DNA from: Variovorax sp.
Lineage (GTDB): Bacteria; Pseudomonadota; Gammaproteobacteria; Burkholderiales; Burkholderiaceae_C
DNA length: 6,561 nt
Direction: 5' to 3'
Assembly (NCBI GenBank): GCA_028292835.1
Contig: JAQGLP010000293.1
Location: 1 to 6,561 of the forward strand
The notes below the pieces were generated by a model, which was not told where the DNA came from, made no database searches, and saw nothing but the letters and a program-made list of their open reading frames with translations. Both the position numbers and the translations under genes were made by a program. Position 1 is the first letter of the stretch; each line of letters opens with the position of its first letter. Positions 1 to 4,685 of the stretch are shown here, piece after piece.

Positions 1-169
1 GGTTGTCATCCAGCTCCTTGGCCAGGTCGCGGCCCAGGTCGCGGACGGCCTGCTTGATGGGGATCTGGAGTGCGGCGCGGCGCTCGGCTCCCTTGAGCTC
101 CACGACGGCCAGCTGCGTGCTGATGGCGGCCGACAGGATGGTCGGCTTGCGGGGGAAACGGTCGTTCAT
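1..169 (-). CDS. N-terminal part of an unknown phage protein (3' end outside window)
   Basis: From the ATG at 169 the minus strand stays open to the left edge, giving 56 complete residues. They begin MNDRFPRKPTILSAAISTQL, then AVVELKGAERRAAL, then QIPIKQAVRDLGRDLAKELD. It looks helical and strongly charged. The start overlaps the previous stop in ATGA, and AAAGGA lies six bases upstream. I do not recognise the family. The plus-strand frame over the same bases lacks such support. Confidence 0.65.
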   Translation of the reverse strand, partial: MNDRFPRKPTILSAAISTQLAVVELKGAERRAALQIPIKQAVRDLGRDLAKELDDN

Positions 170-390
170 GGCGCATCCTTTCGTATCCGATTCACTCGGC
201 TCACGTGCATGTAGGCACGCTCACGCTTCCGGCCAAAATCAGATACCCGCTCCACCCACAAGTGACACTCCAGAGCACCGACCACGGATACCCACTGCGC
301 AGGGTTGTTCCGCTTGGGCCTGCTCGCCACCTGCATACCAATGAGGCTCAGCGCGCGCCGTGCGGCGCGACGTCGTTGTCTTCCGTTCAT
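166..390 (-). CDS. Small basic phage protein, unknown function
   Basis: This is a 74-residue protein with a very basic N-terminus (MNGRQRRRAARRALSLIG) and a basic C-terminus (RKRERAYMHVSRVNRIRKD). Between them is a short possible beta region (QWVSVVGALECHLWVERV). Such composition suggests binding to nucleic acid, but no family is recognised. The start is well fixed: AAGGAG lies seven bases upstream and the ATG overlaps the previous stop in ATGA. The larger frame reaching 996 on this strand is shadow of the two upstream genes. Confidence 0.7.
   Translation of the reverse strand: MNGRQRRRAARRALSLIGMQVASRPKRNNPAQWVSVVGALECHLWVERVSDFGRKRERAYMHVSRVNRIRKDAP
176..181 (-). promoter_or_regulatory. 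Ribosome binding site for the left-edge partial gene
   Basis: AAAGGA on the minus strand lies six bases before the ATG at 169, within the end of the 74-residue gene. Confidence 0.65.
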
Positions 391-803
391 CCTATGACTC
401 CTTCTTTTCTCAGCTCCAGCATCAGCTTGTTGCGGGCCTCGAGGATCAGCACGTCCCGCTCTGCGCGCGTGGGCGGCAGCAGCGGGGAATACCAAACGGT
501 CAGCTTGCTGTGCAGGTTGCGGGCGTGGAACTCGATGGCGGTCTTCCATCGCTCCGGGTGGTTCGGCAGGCGCTGGATCGCCGCGTCGACCGCCTGCATC
601 ACCACCTTCTCGGCGTGCTCGTCGGCCGCGCCGTTGGCCCAGTCGTAGTGTCCGGGCGTGCGGTAGTCCTGCGAAGTGGTGTCGCTGGACCGGTAGCCGG
701 AACCCAACGTGTACCCGCGGTGGTACTCGAACCAGGAAATCAGAAGCCCGTCGAGCTTGGTGTCCACGTCGGTCCTTGCGCTGAATGCCGGCCTGTCGTT
801 CAT
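387..803 (-). CDS. Phage protein, possibly a late-gene regulator
   Basis: This is a 138-residue protein. Features are an aromatic N-terminal segment (LLISWFEYHRGYTLGSGYR, 20-38), a helix with 'VVMQAVDAAIQRLP' (67-80), an 'AIEFHARNL' helix (89-97), the segment VWYSPLLPPTRAERD (103-117) and a basic C-terminal helix (LEARNKLMLELRKEG). The 'W....GYT.G.GY', 'VDAAI..LP', 'A...ARNL', 'LP....E' order is like small proteins I recall near the Q position in phages of Burkholderiales, where a late antiterminator would lie. Position after the nin-like block agrees, but I see no certain helix-turn-helix or zinc site, so the role is a guess. The start at 803 uses the ATGA overlap. GGAGG lies 12 bases upstream, which is a long spacing. 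Confidence 0.7.
   Translation of the reverse strand: MNDRPAFSARTDVDTKLDGLLISWFEYHRGYTLGSGYRSSDTTSQDYRTPGHYDWANGAADEHAEKVVMQAVDAAIQRLPNHPERWKTAIEFHARNLHSKLTVWYSPLLPPTRAERDVLILEARNKLMLELRKEGVIG
398..403 (-). promoter_or_regulatory. Strong ribosome binding site for the 74-residue gene
   Basis: AAGGAG on the minus strand lies seven bases before the ATG at 390, inside the end of the upstream gene. It is among the strongest sites in the window. Confidence 0.75.
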
Positions 804-1240
804 GCTGGTGTCGCCGCCTCCCTTGTGGCGACAAGCTGGTCCTCCACCGCCGCCCATGCCTTGAGCGAACTGGCGCGCAGGATCCTGTCGTACAGGTTGA
901 TGCCCTCCAGCACCGCCTCGCGGGCCTCGCCTTGCAACGGGTCCGGGCGGGAGTCGCTGGTGTCGATGGCGGCCAGCGCGAGGCAGGCCGCGTCAAGGAT
1001 GGCCTGATCGGCTTGACGGCCGCCCAGGTCGTTGCAGCGCAGCCAGGCCTGATTGAAGGCCATGCCCACGATGGCGACGTCCAGCCGGTTGCCCACGTGA
1101 TCCAGCAGGCGCTGCAGGGCGCAGCGCACCGGCTCGATCATGTGCCAGGCCTGCGCTTTGGTCATCTTGGCGGGCTCGAACGCGGCGCCGGCGAGCATGC
1201 GCCCGAGCAGGCTGCCATGGGTGCTTCGGATATGGCCCAT
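800..1240 (-). CDS. All-helical phage protein, unknown function
   Basis: This is a 146-residue protein. After a basic N-terminus (MGHIRSTHGSLLGRML) it is almost entirely helical: MTKAQAWHMIEPVRCALQRL, then HVGNRLDVAIVGMAFNQAWL, then AILDAACLALAAIDTS and AVLEGINLYDRILRASS. The layout recalls a family of unnamed helical proteins in Burkholderia-type phages that sit after the recombination genes. I give no function. The start at 1240 is fixed by a TAATG overlap with the previous gene. The open frame reaching 1303 extends into that gene and has no separate support. The stop overlaps the next start in ATGA. Confidence 0.72.
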   Translation of the reverse strand: MGHIRSTHGSLLGRMLAGAAFEPAKMTKAQAWHMIEPVRCALQRLLDHVGNRLDVAIVGMAFNQAWLRCNDLGGRQADQAILDAACLALAAIDTSDSRPDPLQGEAREAVLEGINLYDRILRASSLKAWAAVEDQLVATREAATPA

Positions 1241-1482
1241 TACTTGAACACCCTTCCCACGGCCCAGGCGTCGAGAACCCGCGCCATGGCCACAGTGCTC
1301 CACTTGTCCGAGGTGGCCATCACCTCGTAACCTTCGGACTGGCTGCGGCTGATCGCCACCACGTCGTCCACCTTGCCAGCCTCCACGTCGTCGGCAAGCT
1401 TGCGCAGCAGCGCCGCGTCAGCGCCGCGCTTCTCTGCGGCGGCGACCAGCGCCGGCGGCCGCATCACGATCAGTTCGGCCAT
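1240..1482 (-). CDS. Small phage protein, unknown function
   Basis: This is an 80-residue protein. A helical first half (PALVAAAEKRGADAALLRKLADDVEAG) is followed by a beta segment (VDDVVAISRSQSEGYEVMATS) and a final helix (TVAMARVLDAWAVGRVF). This helix, strand pair, helix plan, with 'VVAI' and then a serine-rich turn, is common in unnamed small phage proteins. The start at 1482 is fixed by a 1-base TGATG overlap and by GAGGG seven bases upstream. A longer frame reaching 1734 is shadow of the coiled-coil gene. Confidence 0.72.
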   Translation of the reverse strand: MAELIVMRPPALVAAAEKRGADAALLRKLADDVEAGKVDDVVAISRSQSEGYEVMATSDKWSTVAMARVLDAWAVGRVFK

Positions 1483-1787
1483 CAGCTGACCCTCAGTGCT
1501 TCGCGAGCGCTCGCCAGCAGCTCCGCCAGGTCGGGCATGCCGTCCTCGCGCATGCGTGCTTCCAGTTCGCGCAGCCGGTGGTCCAGGCGCCGGATCTGCT
1601 CGTCGCGCGCCTCCTGCAAGATAGCGCGGACGTCCTCGCGGCCGCCGGCCTGGACAGCTATTGCCGCCAGTTCCTCCACGAACCATTGCGGGCGATCGCG
1701 CATGTAGTACCAGCGGCCACGCTGCTGCCGCCACACGACCACGATGAAGTGGCGCAAGAATCGAATCGTGAACATGGGGTTTTTCAT
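1482..1787 (-). CDS. Small phage protein with C-terminal coiled coil, unknown function
   Basis: This is a 101-residue protein. Residues 5-30 are hydrophobic, aromatic and basic (FTIRFLRHFIVVVWRQQRGRW). Residues 33-48 form a helix (PQWFVEELAAIAVQAG). Residues 51-80 are a regular charged helix with leucine spacing (RAILQEARDEQIRRLDHRL, then ELEARM), likely a coiled coil that pairs with itself or a partner. The hydrophobic run is too broken by Arg/His/Gln to be a confident membrane span. The ATG at 1787 overlaps the nuclease stop in ATGA, with GGAG ten bases upstream. I do not recognise the family. Confidence 0.72.
   Translation of the reverse strand: MKNPMFTIRFLRHFIVVVWRQQRGRWYYMRDRPQWFVEELAAIAVQAGGREDVRAILQEARDEQIRRLDHRLRELEARMREDGMPDLAELLASAREALRVS
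1490..1494 (-). promoter_or_regulatory. Ribosome binding site for the 80-residue gene
   Basis: GAGGG on the minus strand lies seven bases before the ATG at 1482 and supports the short start at the TGATG junction. Confidence 0.65.
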
Positions 1788-2257
1788 TCAGGCAACTCCG
1801 CTAAGGTTTTTGGCCACCATCCGCGGCGCTTGATTTCGGCGCGGGTCTTTGCTCCCAGCCGGTCCTCTTCGGCCCGGCGTTCTTCCTTGGACAGCGCGCC
1901 GCTGGTGCCGACCAGGTGATGGCAACCGGCGCAGCCTGGCCAGCCGCCGCGCACATCGGTCTTGATTCCCATGCCCTTGCCCTGGTCGCGGTGGCAGAAC
2001 TGCAGCTGGCCCTTGCGCGGCACGCAGCCGCAGCGCATGCAGTAGCCCAGCTTCTTGACGATTGCCATGTAGCCCAGGTGCTGCAGCATTTCGAGCTTGG
2101 CGATCGGCTTGCCGCTGGTGCTGCCGCCCATCACGGCGGCCACTGGCGGCGCGGTCTTCATGTTCTCCAGCCTCTCGCGCAGGTGCCGGTTGATCCGCCC
2201 CTGGCGCTCGCGCACCCGTTCGTCGCGGCTGGGCGTGGATTGCGGCTTCCAGCTCAC
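1784..2257 (-). CDS. Putative treble-clef (HNH-like) nuclease, Cys/His-rich
   Basis: This is a 157-residue protein from a GTG start (MSWKPQSTPS). The N-terminal half is basic and helical (RDERVRERQGRINRHLRERL). The C-terminal half has a metal-binding layout: C73-x2-C76 with C78, then FCHRDQGKGMGIKTD with C88 and H89, then C109-x2-C112 followed by H113 and H114 (GCAGCHH). A 'LSKEERRAEEDRL' helix and a final GWWP segment follow. The order 'C..C ... CHR..GKGMGIK.D ... C..CH' resembles phage nuclease families of the NinG/YbcO (DUF1364) type, which use a treble-clef zinc site to cut DNA. GGGAG six bases before the GTG and the GTGA overlap set the start; the longer frame reaching 2359 has no comparable support. 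With RusA and the NinB-like protein it makes a recombination set. I see the metal ligands; the cutting activity is inferred. Confidence 0.75.
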   Translation of the reverse strand: MSWKPQSTPSRDERVRERQGRINRHLRERLENMKTAPPVAAVMGGSTSGKPIAKLEMLQHLGYMAIVKKLGYCMRCGCVPRKGQLQFCHRDQGKGMGIKTDVRGGWPGCAGCHHLVGTSGALSKEERRAEEDRLGAKTRAEIKRRGWWPKTLAELPE

Positions 2258-2676
2258 GGCTTTCTCCCGTGCACCGCATCGATGTCCACTCCCTCGCCCA
2301 GCTTGGGCCAGACGTAGCCCTCCGGATCGAGCGAGGTGTTGGGCGCGATGAGTGCCCACGGCCGCAGGGCCTTGACCACCGCGTGCGGATCCTCGTCGGC
2401 CTTTTGGATGAACACCGGCACCTCCATCGCGGGGGCCGGCGGCGGCTCTGTTCTCGGGGGCTCCGGCTCAGGCTCCGGCGGCGGCGGGGGCTGCTGCTGG
2501 GCGGCGCTCATGTCCACCTGCACTTTGGGCTTGCGCTTTTGCTTGCGCCCGTTGAAGTGCTTGGTGGGCGTGACCGTGGTGCGGATCACCAGCAGCGCCT
2601 CTTCCAGCACCTCGGCCGGCGTTGCCTTGCCTTGCAGCTGCAGGCGGCGAATCTCCACTGCTTCGGCGTGCGTCAT
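2254..2676 (-). CDS. Phage protein with Pro-rich linker, unknown function
   Basis: This is a 140-residue protein in three parts. Residues 1-36 are a helical region (THAEAVEIRRLQLQGKATPAE). Residues 39-52 are strongly basic (KHFNGRKQKRKPK). Residues 63-83 are a Pro/Glu linker (PPPPPEPEPEPPRTEPPP). A small C-terminal domain follows (VFIQKADEDPHAVVKAL and PEGYVWPKLGEGVDI). I do not recognise the family. A longer start at 2685 is possible, but there the AAAGG touches the ATG with no spacer. The ATG at 2676 has AAGGA eight bases upstream and forms the ATGA overlap with the membrane peptide, so I prefer it. The next gene starts at GTG in its stop. Confidence 0.75.
   Translation of the reverse strand: MTHAEAVEIRRLQLQGKATPAEVLEEALLVIRTTVTPTKHFNGRKQKRKPKVQVDMSAAQQQPPPPPEPEPEPPRTEPPPAPAMEVPVFIQKADEDPHAVVKALRPWALIAPNTSLDPEGYVWPKLGEGVDIDAVHGRKP
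2264..2268 (-). promoter_or_regulatory. Ribosome binding site that decides the nuclease start
   Basis: GGGAG on the minus strand lies six bases before the GTG at 2257. It favours this start over the longer frame that reaches 2359. Confidence 0.7.
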
Positions 2677-2792
2677 CTGCTCCATCCTTTCGGCAGTGAC
2701 CCGGCGACCACCATCGTGATCGGCAGGGCGAAAAACACCACGCCAGCAAGCACCACGCTGGCCAGCAGGATCAAGTCGAGGGCGTGTTTCAT
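2673..2792 (-). CDS. 39-residue single-span membrane peptide
   Basis: Reading the minus strand from the ATG at 2792 gives a 39-residue protein. It begins MKHALDLILLASVV, continues LAGVVFFALPITMVVAG, and ends SLPKGWSR. Residues 7-31 are an unbroken hydrophobic stretch long enough to span a membrane. The Lys/His before it and the Lys/Arg after it give no strong orientation signal. The start overlaps the H1-like stop in ATGA, and the stop overlaps the next start in ATGA, so both ends match the operon's coupling rule. There is little ribosome binding site, so it probably depends on coupling. Function is unknown: candidates are a small membrane toxin, an exclusion factor or a lysis accessory, but nothing in the sequence decides between them. 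Confidence 0.72.
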   Translation of the reverse strand: MKHALDLILLASVVLAGVVFFALPITMVVAGSLPKGWSR

Positions 2793-2965
2793 TTCTTGGC
2801 CGCCTTCTTCTTGGCCACCTTCTTGGCGCCCGCCTTCTTGGCCGCCTTCTTCTGCGCGGGCGCGGCCGGGGGTTCGACCGGCTTCGTCTTGCGGGCGCTG
2901 CCCGCCTCCAGCTGGCGCAGCGCGGCCATCACGCCGGTGCTGCTTCCTTTTGCAATCGTCGCCAT
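2789..2965 (-). CDS. Histone H1-like Lys/Ala-rich peptide
   Basis: This is a 58-residue protein. The N-terminal part (MATIAKGSSTGVMAALRQLEAG) has one short helix. Residues 24-38 are a Pro/Ala linker, and residues 39-58 are almost only Lys and Ala (QKKAAKKAGAKKVAKKKAAK). This tail has the composition of the histone H1 tail and of bacterial H1-like proteins such as Bordetella BpH1, which bind DNA without sequence preference. A role in compacting or coating phage or host DNA is inferred. The ATG lies two bases after the NinB-like stop, the only true gap between genes in the window. The larger frame running up to 3406 is shadow of the NinB-like gene. Confidence 0.75.
   Translation of the reverse strand: MATIAKGSSTGVMAALRQLEAGSARKTKPVEPPAAPAQKKAAKKAGAKKVAKKKAAKK
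2790..2853. repeat. Imperfect GCCTTCTTGGCC-type repeats in the Lys/Ala tail
   Basis: The plus strand repeats CTTCTTGGCC/CTTCTTGGCG with small spacers. This arises from the AAKK codon pattern of the H1-like tail and could change length by in-frame slippage. Confidence 0.7.
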
Positions 2966-2967
2966 GG

Positions 2968-3417
2968 TCAGTACCCTTCCTCTTCGAACTCGATGTTGAA
3001 ATCCAGCATCCCGCACGCCTGCACGGCCATGAGGAACTCCTGGTACTCGTCGTCGCTGAGCGATTCCGTGGACAGCGGCAGCACGCGGGTCTTCACCTCG
3101 CCGGTGGTGCGATCCGTGTATTCCTCGAACTTCTGCGGGCAGAACTCTTCCTTGAGCCACTGCTTCCAGGCGGCCTTGCTCCAGCGAAAGCGCCGGCCTG
3201 TCTCCCCGTCGATGAACCACACCTGTTCGGAGAACGCCTTGAGGATTGGCCCGTGGAAGGCGGCGCGGTGCTTCTCGTGCAGGTACGCGCTCATGGTCTG
3301 CCACGTGATGACGCCCTGAGCTCCGGTGCGCGTGTGCGGCTTGATGTGGTGCTGGAACAGGTTGTTCACCACCGAGTGGGCTTCGACCGGAGAGGCGACG
3401 ACGCATTCGAGCTTCAT
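2968..3417 (-). CDS. NinB-like phage recombination protein
   Basis: This is a 149-residue protein. Residues 40-65 (WQTMSAYLHEKHRAAFHGPI), 78-95 (RWSKAAWKQWLKEEFCPQ) and 114-146 (LPLSTESLSDDEYQEFLMAVQ then FNIEFEE) follow the order of NinB/Orf and related proteins: a helix, a 'W..W....F.P' helix, then 'ST..L...E...FL..VQA' near the C-terminus. Lambda NinB (Orf) is a recombination mediator that works with single-stranded DNA binding protein. The basic first half and acidic C-terminus (EFEEEGY) fit such a protein. I prefer the ATG at 3417 over one 48 bases upstream because of the ATGA overlap and an AAGGTG six bases before it. Identity is moderate: the C-terminal pattern and the nearby RusA support it, while the N-terminal 40 residues do not match anything I know. 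Confidence 0.6.
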   Translation of the reverse strand: MKLECVVASPVEAHSVVNNLFQHHIKPHTRTGAQGVITWQTMSAYLHEKHRAAFHGPILKAFSEQVWFIDGETGRRFRWSKAAWKQWLKEEFCPQKFEEYTDRTTGEVKTRVLPLSTESLSDDEYQEFLMAVQACGMLDFNIEFEEEGY

Positions 3418-3587
3418 GGCAGCACCTTCACCACGCGTGCCACGACATTGGCCCCGTAGCCACATGGCACGGTCAGGCGCTGGCCCACGACGAAGCCGTA
3501 GGGCCCAGGCGCAGCCGGTCCTTCGAACCGCAGGTAGTAGCGGGTCTTCCAGTTACCGCGGCCGACGGGTATGAGCACCAGCGTCAT
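3414..3587 (-). CDS. Small phage protein with 'LIPVGRGNWK' motif, unknown function
   Basis: This is a 57-residue protein starting MTLVLIPVGRGNWKTRYYLR. The motif 'L.P.GRGNW' followed by a Pro/Gly turn (GPAAPGPYGF) and two short strands (QRLTV, NVVARVVKV) resembles tiny conserved proteins I recall from Burkholderiales phages. They have no assigned role. A start 12 bases further upstream is possible (MVSSM...). I prefer the ATG at 3587 because it forms the ATGA overlap used by most junctions here. Its stop in turn overlaps the next start by four bases. Confidence 0.75.
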   Translation of the reverse strand: MTLVLIPVGRGNWKTRYYLRFEGPAAPGPYGFVVGQRLTVPCGYGANVVARVVKVLP

Positions 3588-3838
3588 GCTGCTGACCACC
3601 CCAGCTGCAGCATTTCCTCGCGCGTTAGTCGTCCGCTGAGCATCCCTCCAGGCTCGGCCACGTTCACGACTAAATTGCTAGGGTCCTTGAACGTCCACAA
3701 CACGGCCGAAACCACGTAATGCTCGTTGCGCTCATCGATGCTCAGTCGCATGCCTTCCGTGGGCACCGCCGGCATTTGGTGGTAGCGCCTGACCATCAGG
3801 CCATCGCTGGTGATGTAGTAGAAAACGACAGGAATCAC
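3584..3838 (-). CDS. Small beta-rich phage protein, unknown function
   Basis: This is an 84-residue protein with a GTG start overlapping the resolvase stop in GTGA. AGGAGG lies ten bases upstream. An open frame runs further upstream to 3946, but it is Arg/Gly-rich shadow of the resolvase gene. The pattern VFYYITSDGLMVRRYHQMPAVPTEGMRL... followed by YVVSAVLWTF and LVVNVAE suggests a small SH3-like barrel seen in many unnamed phage proteins: strand, 'P.VP..G..L', strand, 'YVV..V.W', strand. The last 20 residues (GRLTREEMLQLGW) look helical. I cannot assign a function. Confidence 0.75.
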   Translation of the reverse strand: MIPVVFYYITSDGLMVRRYHQMPAVPTEGMRLSIDERNEHYVVSAVLWTFKDPSNLVVNVAEPGGMLSGRLTREEMLQLGWSAA

Positions 3839-4317
3839 AGCGGCAATGCCTCCTGCGGGTTGTCCTTCACGCCGCGGCTGATGCGAAGCACCACGCAGGC
3901 CTCCACGTCCTCGCGCGGCTCCATCACTTCGCCGCTGTCCTTCCACACCTGCACGTCATCCACGATCGCCACGCCCTTGAGCGCGTCGATCAGCACCTTG
4001 CGGCAGTTGTCGAGATCCAGGCGCTGCACGGTATCGGCCCACCACAGCGGGTCTTTCCTCTGACGCGCGCGCCAGTCTTGGGGGCAGTGCGGGTGCAGTT
4101 GCAGGTCCACGCGCACCCTGCCCGTGATGGCCTGGCGCACGCCGGCGTTCTTGAGCAGCCAGCCGACCGACTCCTGATAGTCCCGCGCCTCTTTGGTCAC
4201 GTACCGCTGCACCAGCGCCGCGCGCGTGCCCTTGGCCGGAATCACCCGGTCGCGGAAATAGCGGTTCGCACTGATCGGGTACGGCAGCTTCACGGTGACG
4301 GCCAGGATCCACTTCAC
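3835..4317 (-). CDS. rusA: RusA-family Holliday junction resolvase
   Basis: This is a 160-residue protein, longer than E. coli RusA (120). The N-terminal KLPYPISANRYFR (10-22) matches the start of the RusA fold. The catalytic block is plain: RLDLDNCRKVLIDAL (99-113) followed by IVDDVQV (118-124). By alignment to RusA D70, D72, K76 and D91 from memory, the key residues are D101, D103, K107 and D121, all present. The extra length comes mainly from an insertion at about 75-95 (HPHCPQDWRARQRKDPLWWA) and the C-terminal tail. The enzyme cuts four-way DNA junctions, which in phages resolves branched replication or recombination products before packaging. The GTG start at 4317 overlaps the previous stop by four bases. 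The next gene starts the same way inside its stop. Confidence 0.93.
   Translation of the reverse strand: MKWILAVTVKLPYPISANRYFRDRVIPAKGTRAALVQRYVTKEARDYQESVGWLLKNAGVRQAITGRVRVDLQLHPHCPQDWRARQRKDPLWWADTVQRLDLDNCRKVLIDALKGVAIVDDVQVWKDSGEVMEPREDVEACVVLRISRGVKDNPQEALPL
3849..3854 (-). promoter_or_regulatory. Ribosome binding site for the 84-residue gene
   Basis: A full AGGAGG on the minus strand lies ten bases before the GTG at 3838, inside the resolvase coding region. It supports the GTG start over the longer upstream frame. Confidence 0.65.
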
Positions 4318-4685
4318 GGCACGATCAATCCGTTGAGCAGCGCCTTCAAGCGGGAGGCCTGCACCTTGTTGAGGACCGGCCGGTCGTCGTCCGACATAGG
4401 GCAGCCGGTGAGCACCAGCGTGCCGTCGCCGTACAGCACCGGCTCGAAGCTTCCCATCAGCTGCCCGCCTTCCGGGTCCGGGCCCATGCGGTAGATCACG
4501 TTCGGGCCGCGCTGGACCCGGTGCACCAGCTGCATGTCGATCGCCACGTTCATGGCCCGCGCCAGGTTGCGCTTGTCGCTGATCTTCATGTACTCGCGCG
4601 CCTGCGGCGGTGTCAGCTCGCCACCGTTGGCCCGCATGGCGTTGAGCAGCGGCAGGAAGTCGTCTTCCGTGTACTTGATGCCCAT
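4314..4685 (-). CDS. Small winged-helix-like DNA-binding protein
   Basis: This is a 123-residue protein. Residues 7-67 have the pattern of a winged helix: DDFLPLLNAMRANGGELTPP (helix and turn), QAREYMKISDKRNLARAMN (helix-turn-helix), and MQLVHRVQRGPNVIYRM (end of helix, then a beta wing). The second half contains a short beta segment (EPVLYGDGTLVLTG) and a C-terminal helix (NKVQASRLKALLNGL). It could be a transcription or replication regulator of the phage; no family name is certain. The ATG follows the TAA of the previous gene directly, and only a weak GGGTG lies upstream, so translation probably depends on ribosomes finishing the upstream gene. Its stop overlaps the resolvase start in GTGA. 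Confidence 0.75.
   Translation of the reverse strand: MGIKYTEDDFLPLLNAMRANGGELTPPQAREYMKISDKRNLARAMNVAIDMQLVHRVQRGPNVIYRMGPDPEGGQLMGSFEPVLYGDGTLVLTGCPMSDDDRPVLNKVQASRLKALLNGLIVP

Noticed and set aside
166..996. Minus-strand open frame of 276 codons
   Set aside because: Only its last 74 codons (166-390) form the coupled gene with a good ribosome binding site. The rest is out of frame with the clear 138- and 146-residue proteins and is Arg/Ala/Pro-rich.
1482..1787. Holin or membrane protein call for the 101-residue gene
   Set aside because: The hydrophobic N-terminal stretch is short and broken by Arg, His and Gln. The rest is soluble coiled-coil-like sequence.
2790..2853. CRISPR-like or protein-binding direct repeats
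   Set aside because: The repeats have no regular spacers and follow the Lys/Ala codon pattern of the H1-like tail.
2789..3406. Minus-strand 205-codon frame as a single protein
   Set aside because: The first 147 codons overlap the NinB-like gene in another frame and are Arg/His/Pro-rich. Only the last 58 codons, starting two bases after that gene's stop, look like a real protein.
2269..3459. Plus-strand open frame of 396 codons
   Set aside because: It runs antisense across six well-supported, coupled minus-strand genes. Its product is rich in Arg, Leu and His with low-complexity runs such as repeated SWPPSWPP, which is typical of antisense shadow in GC-rich DNA.
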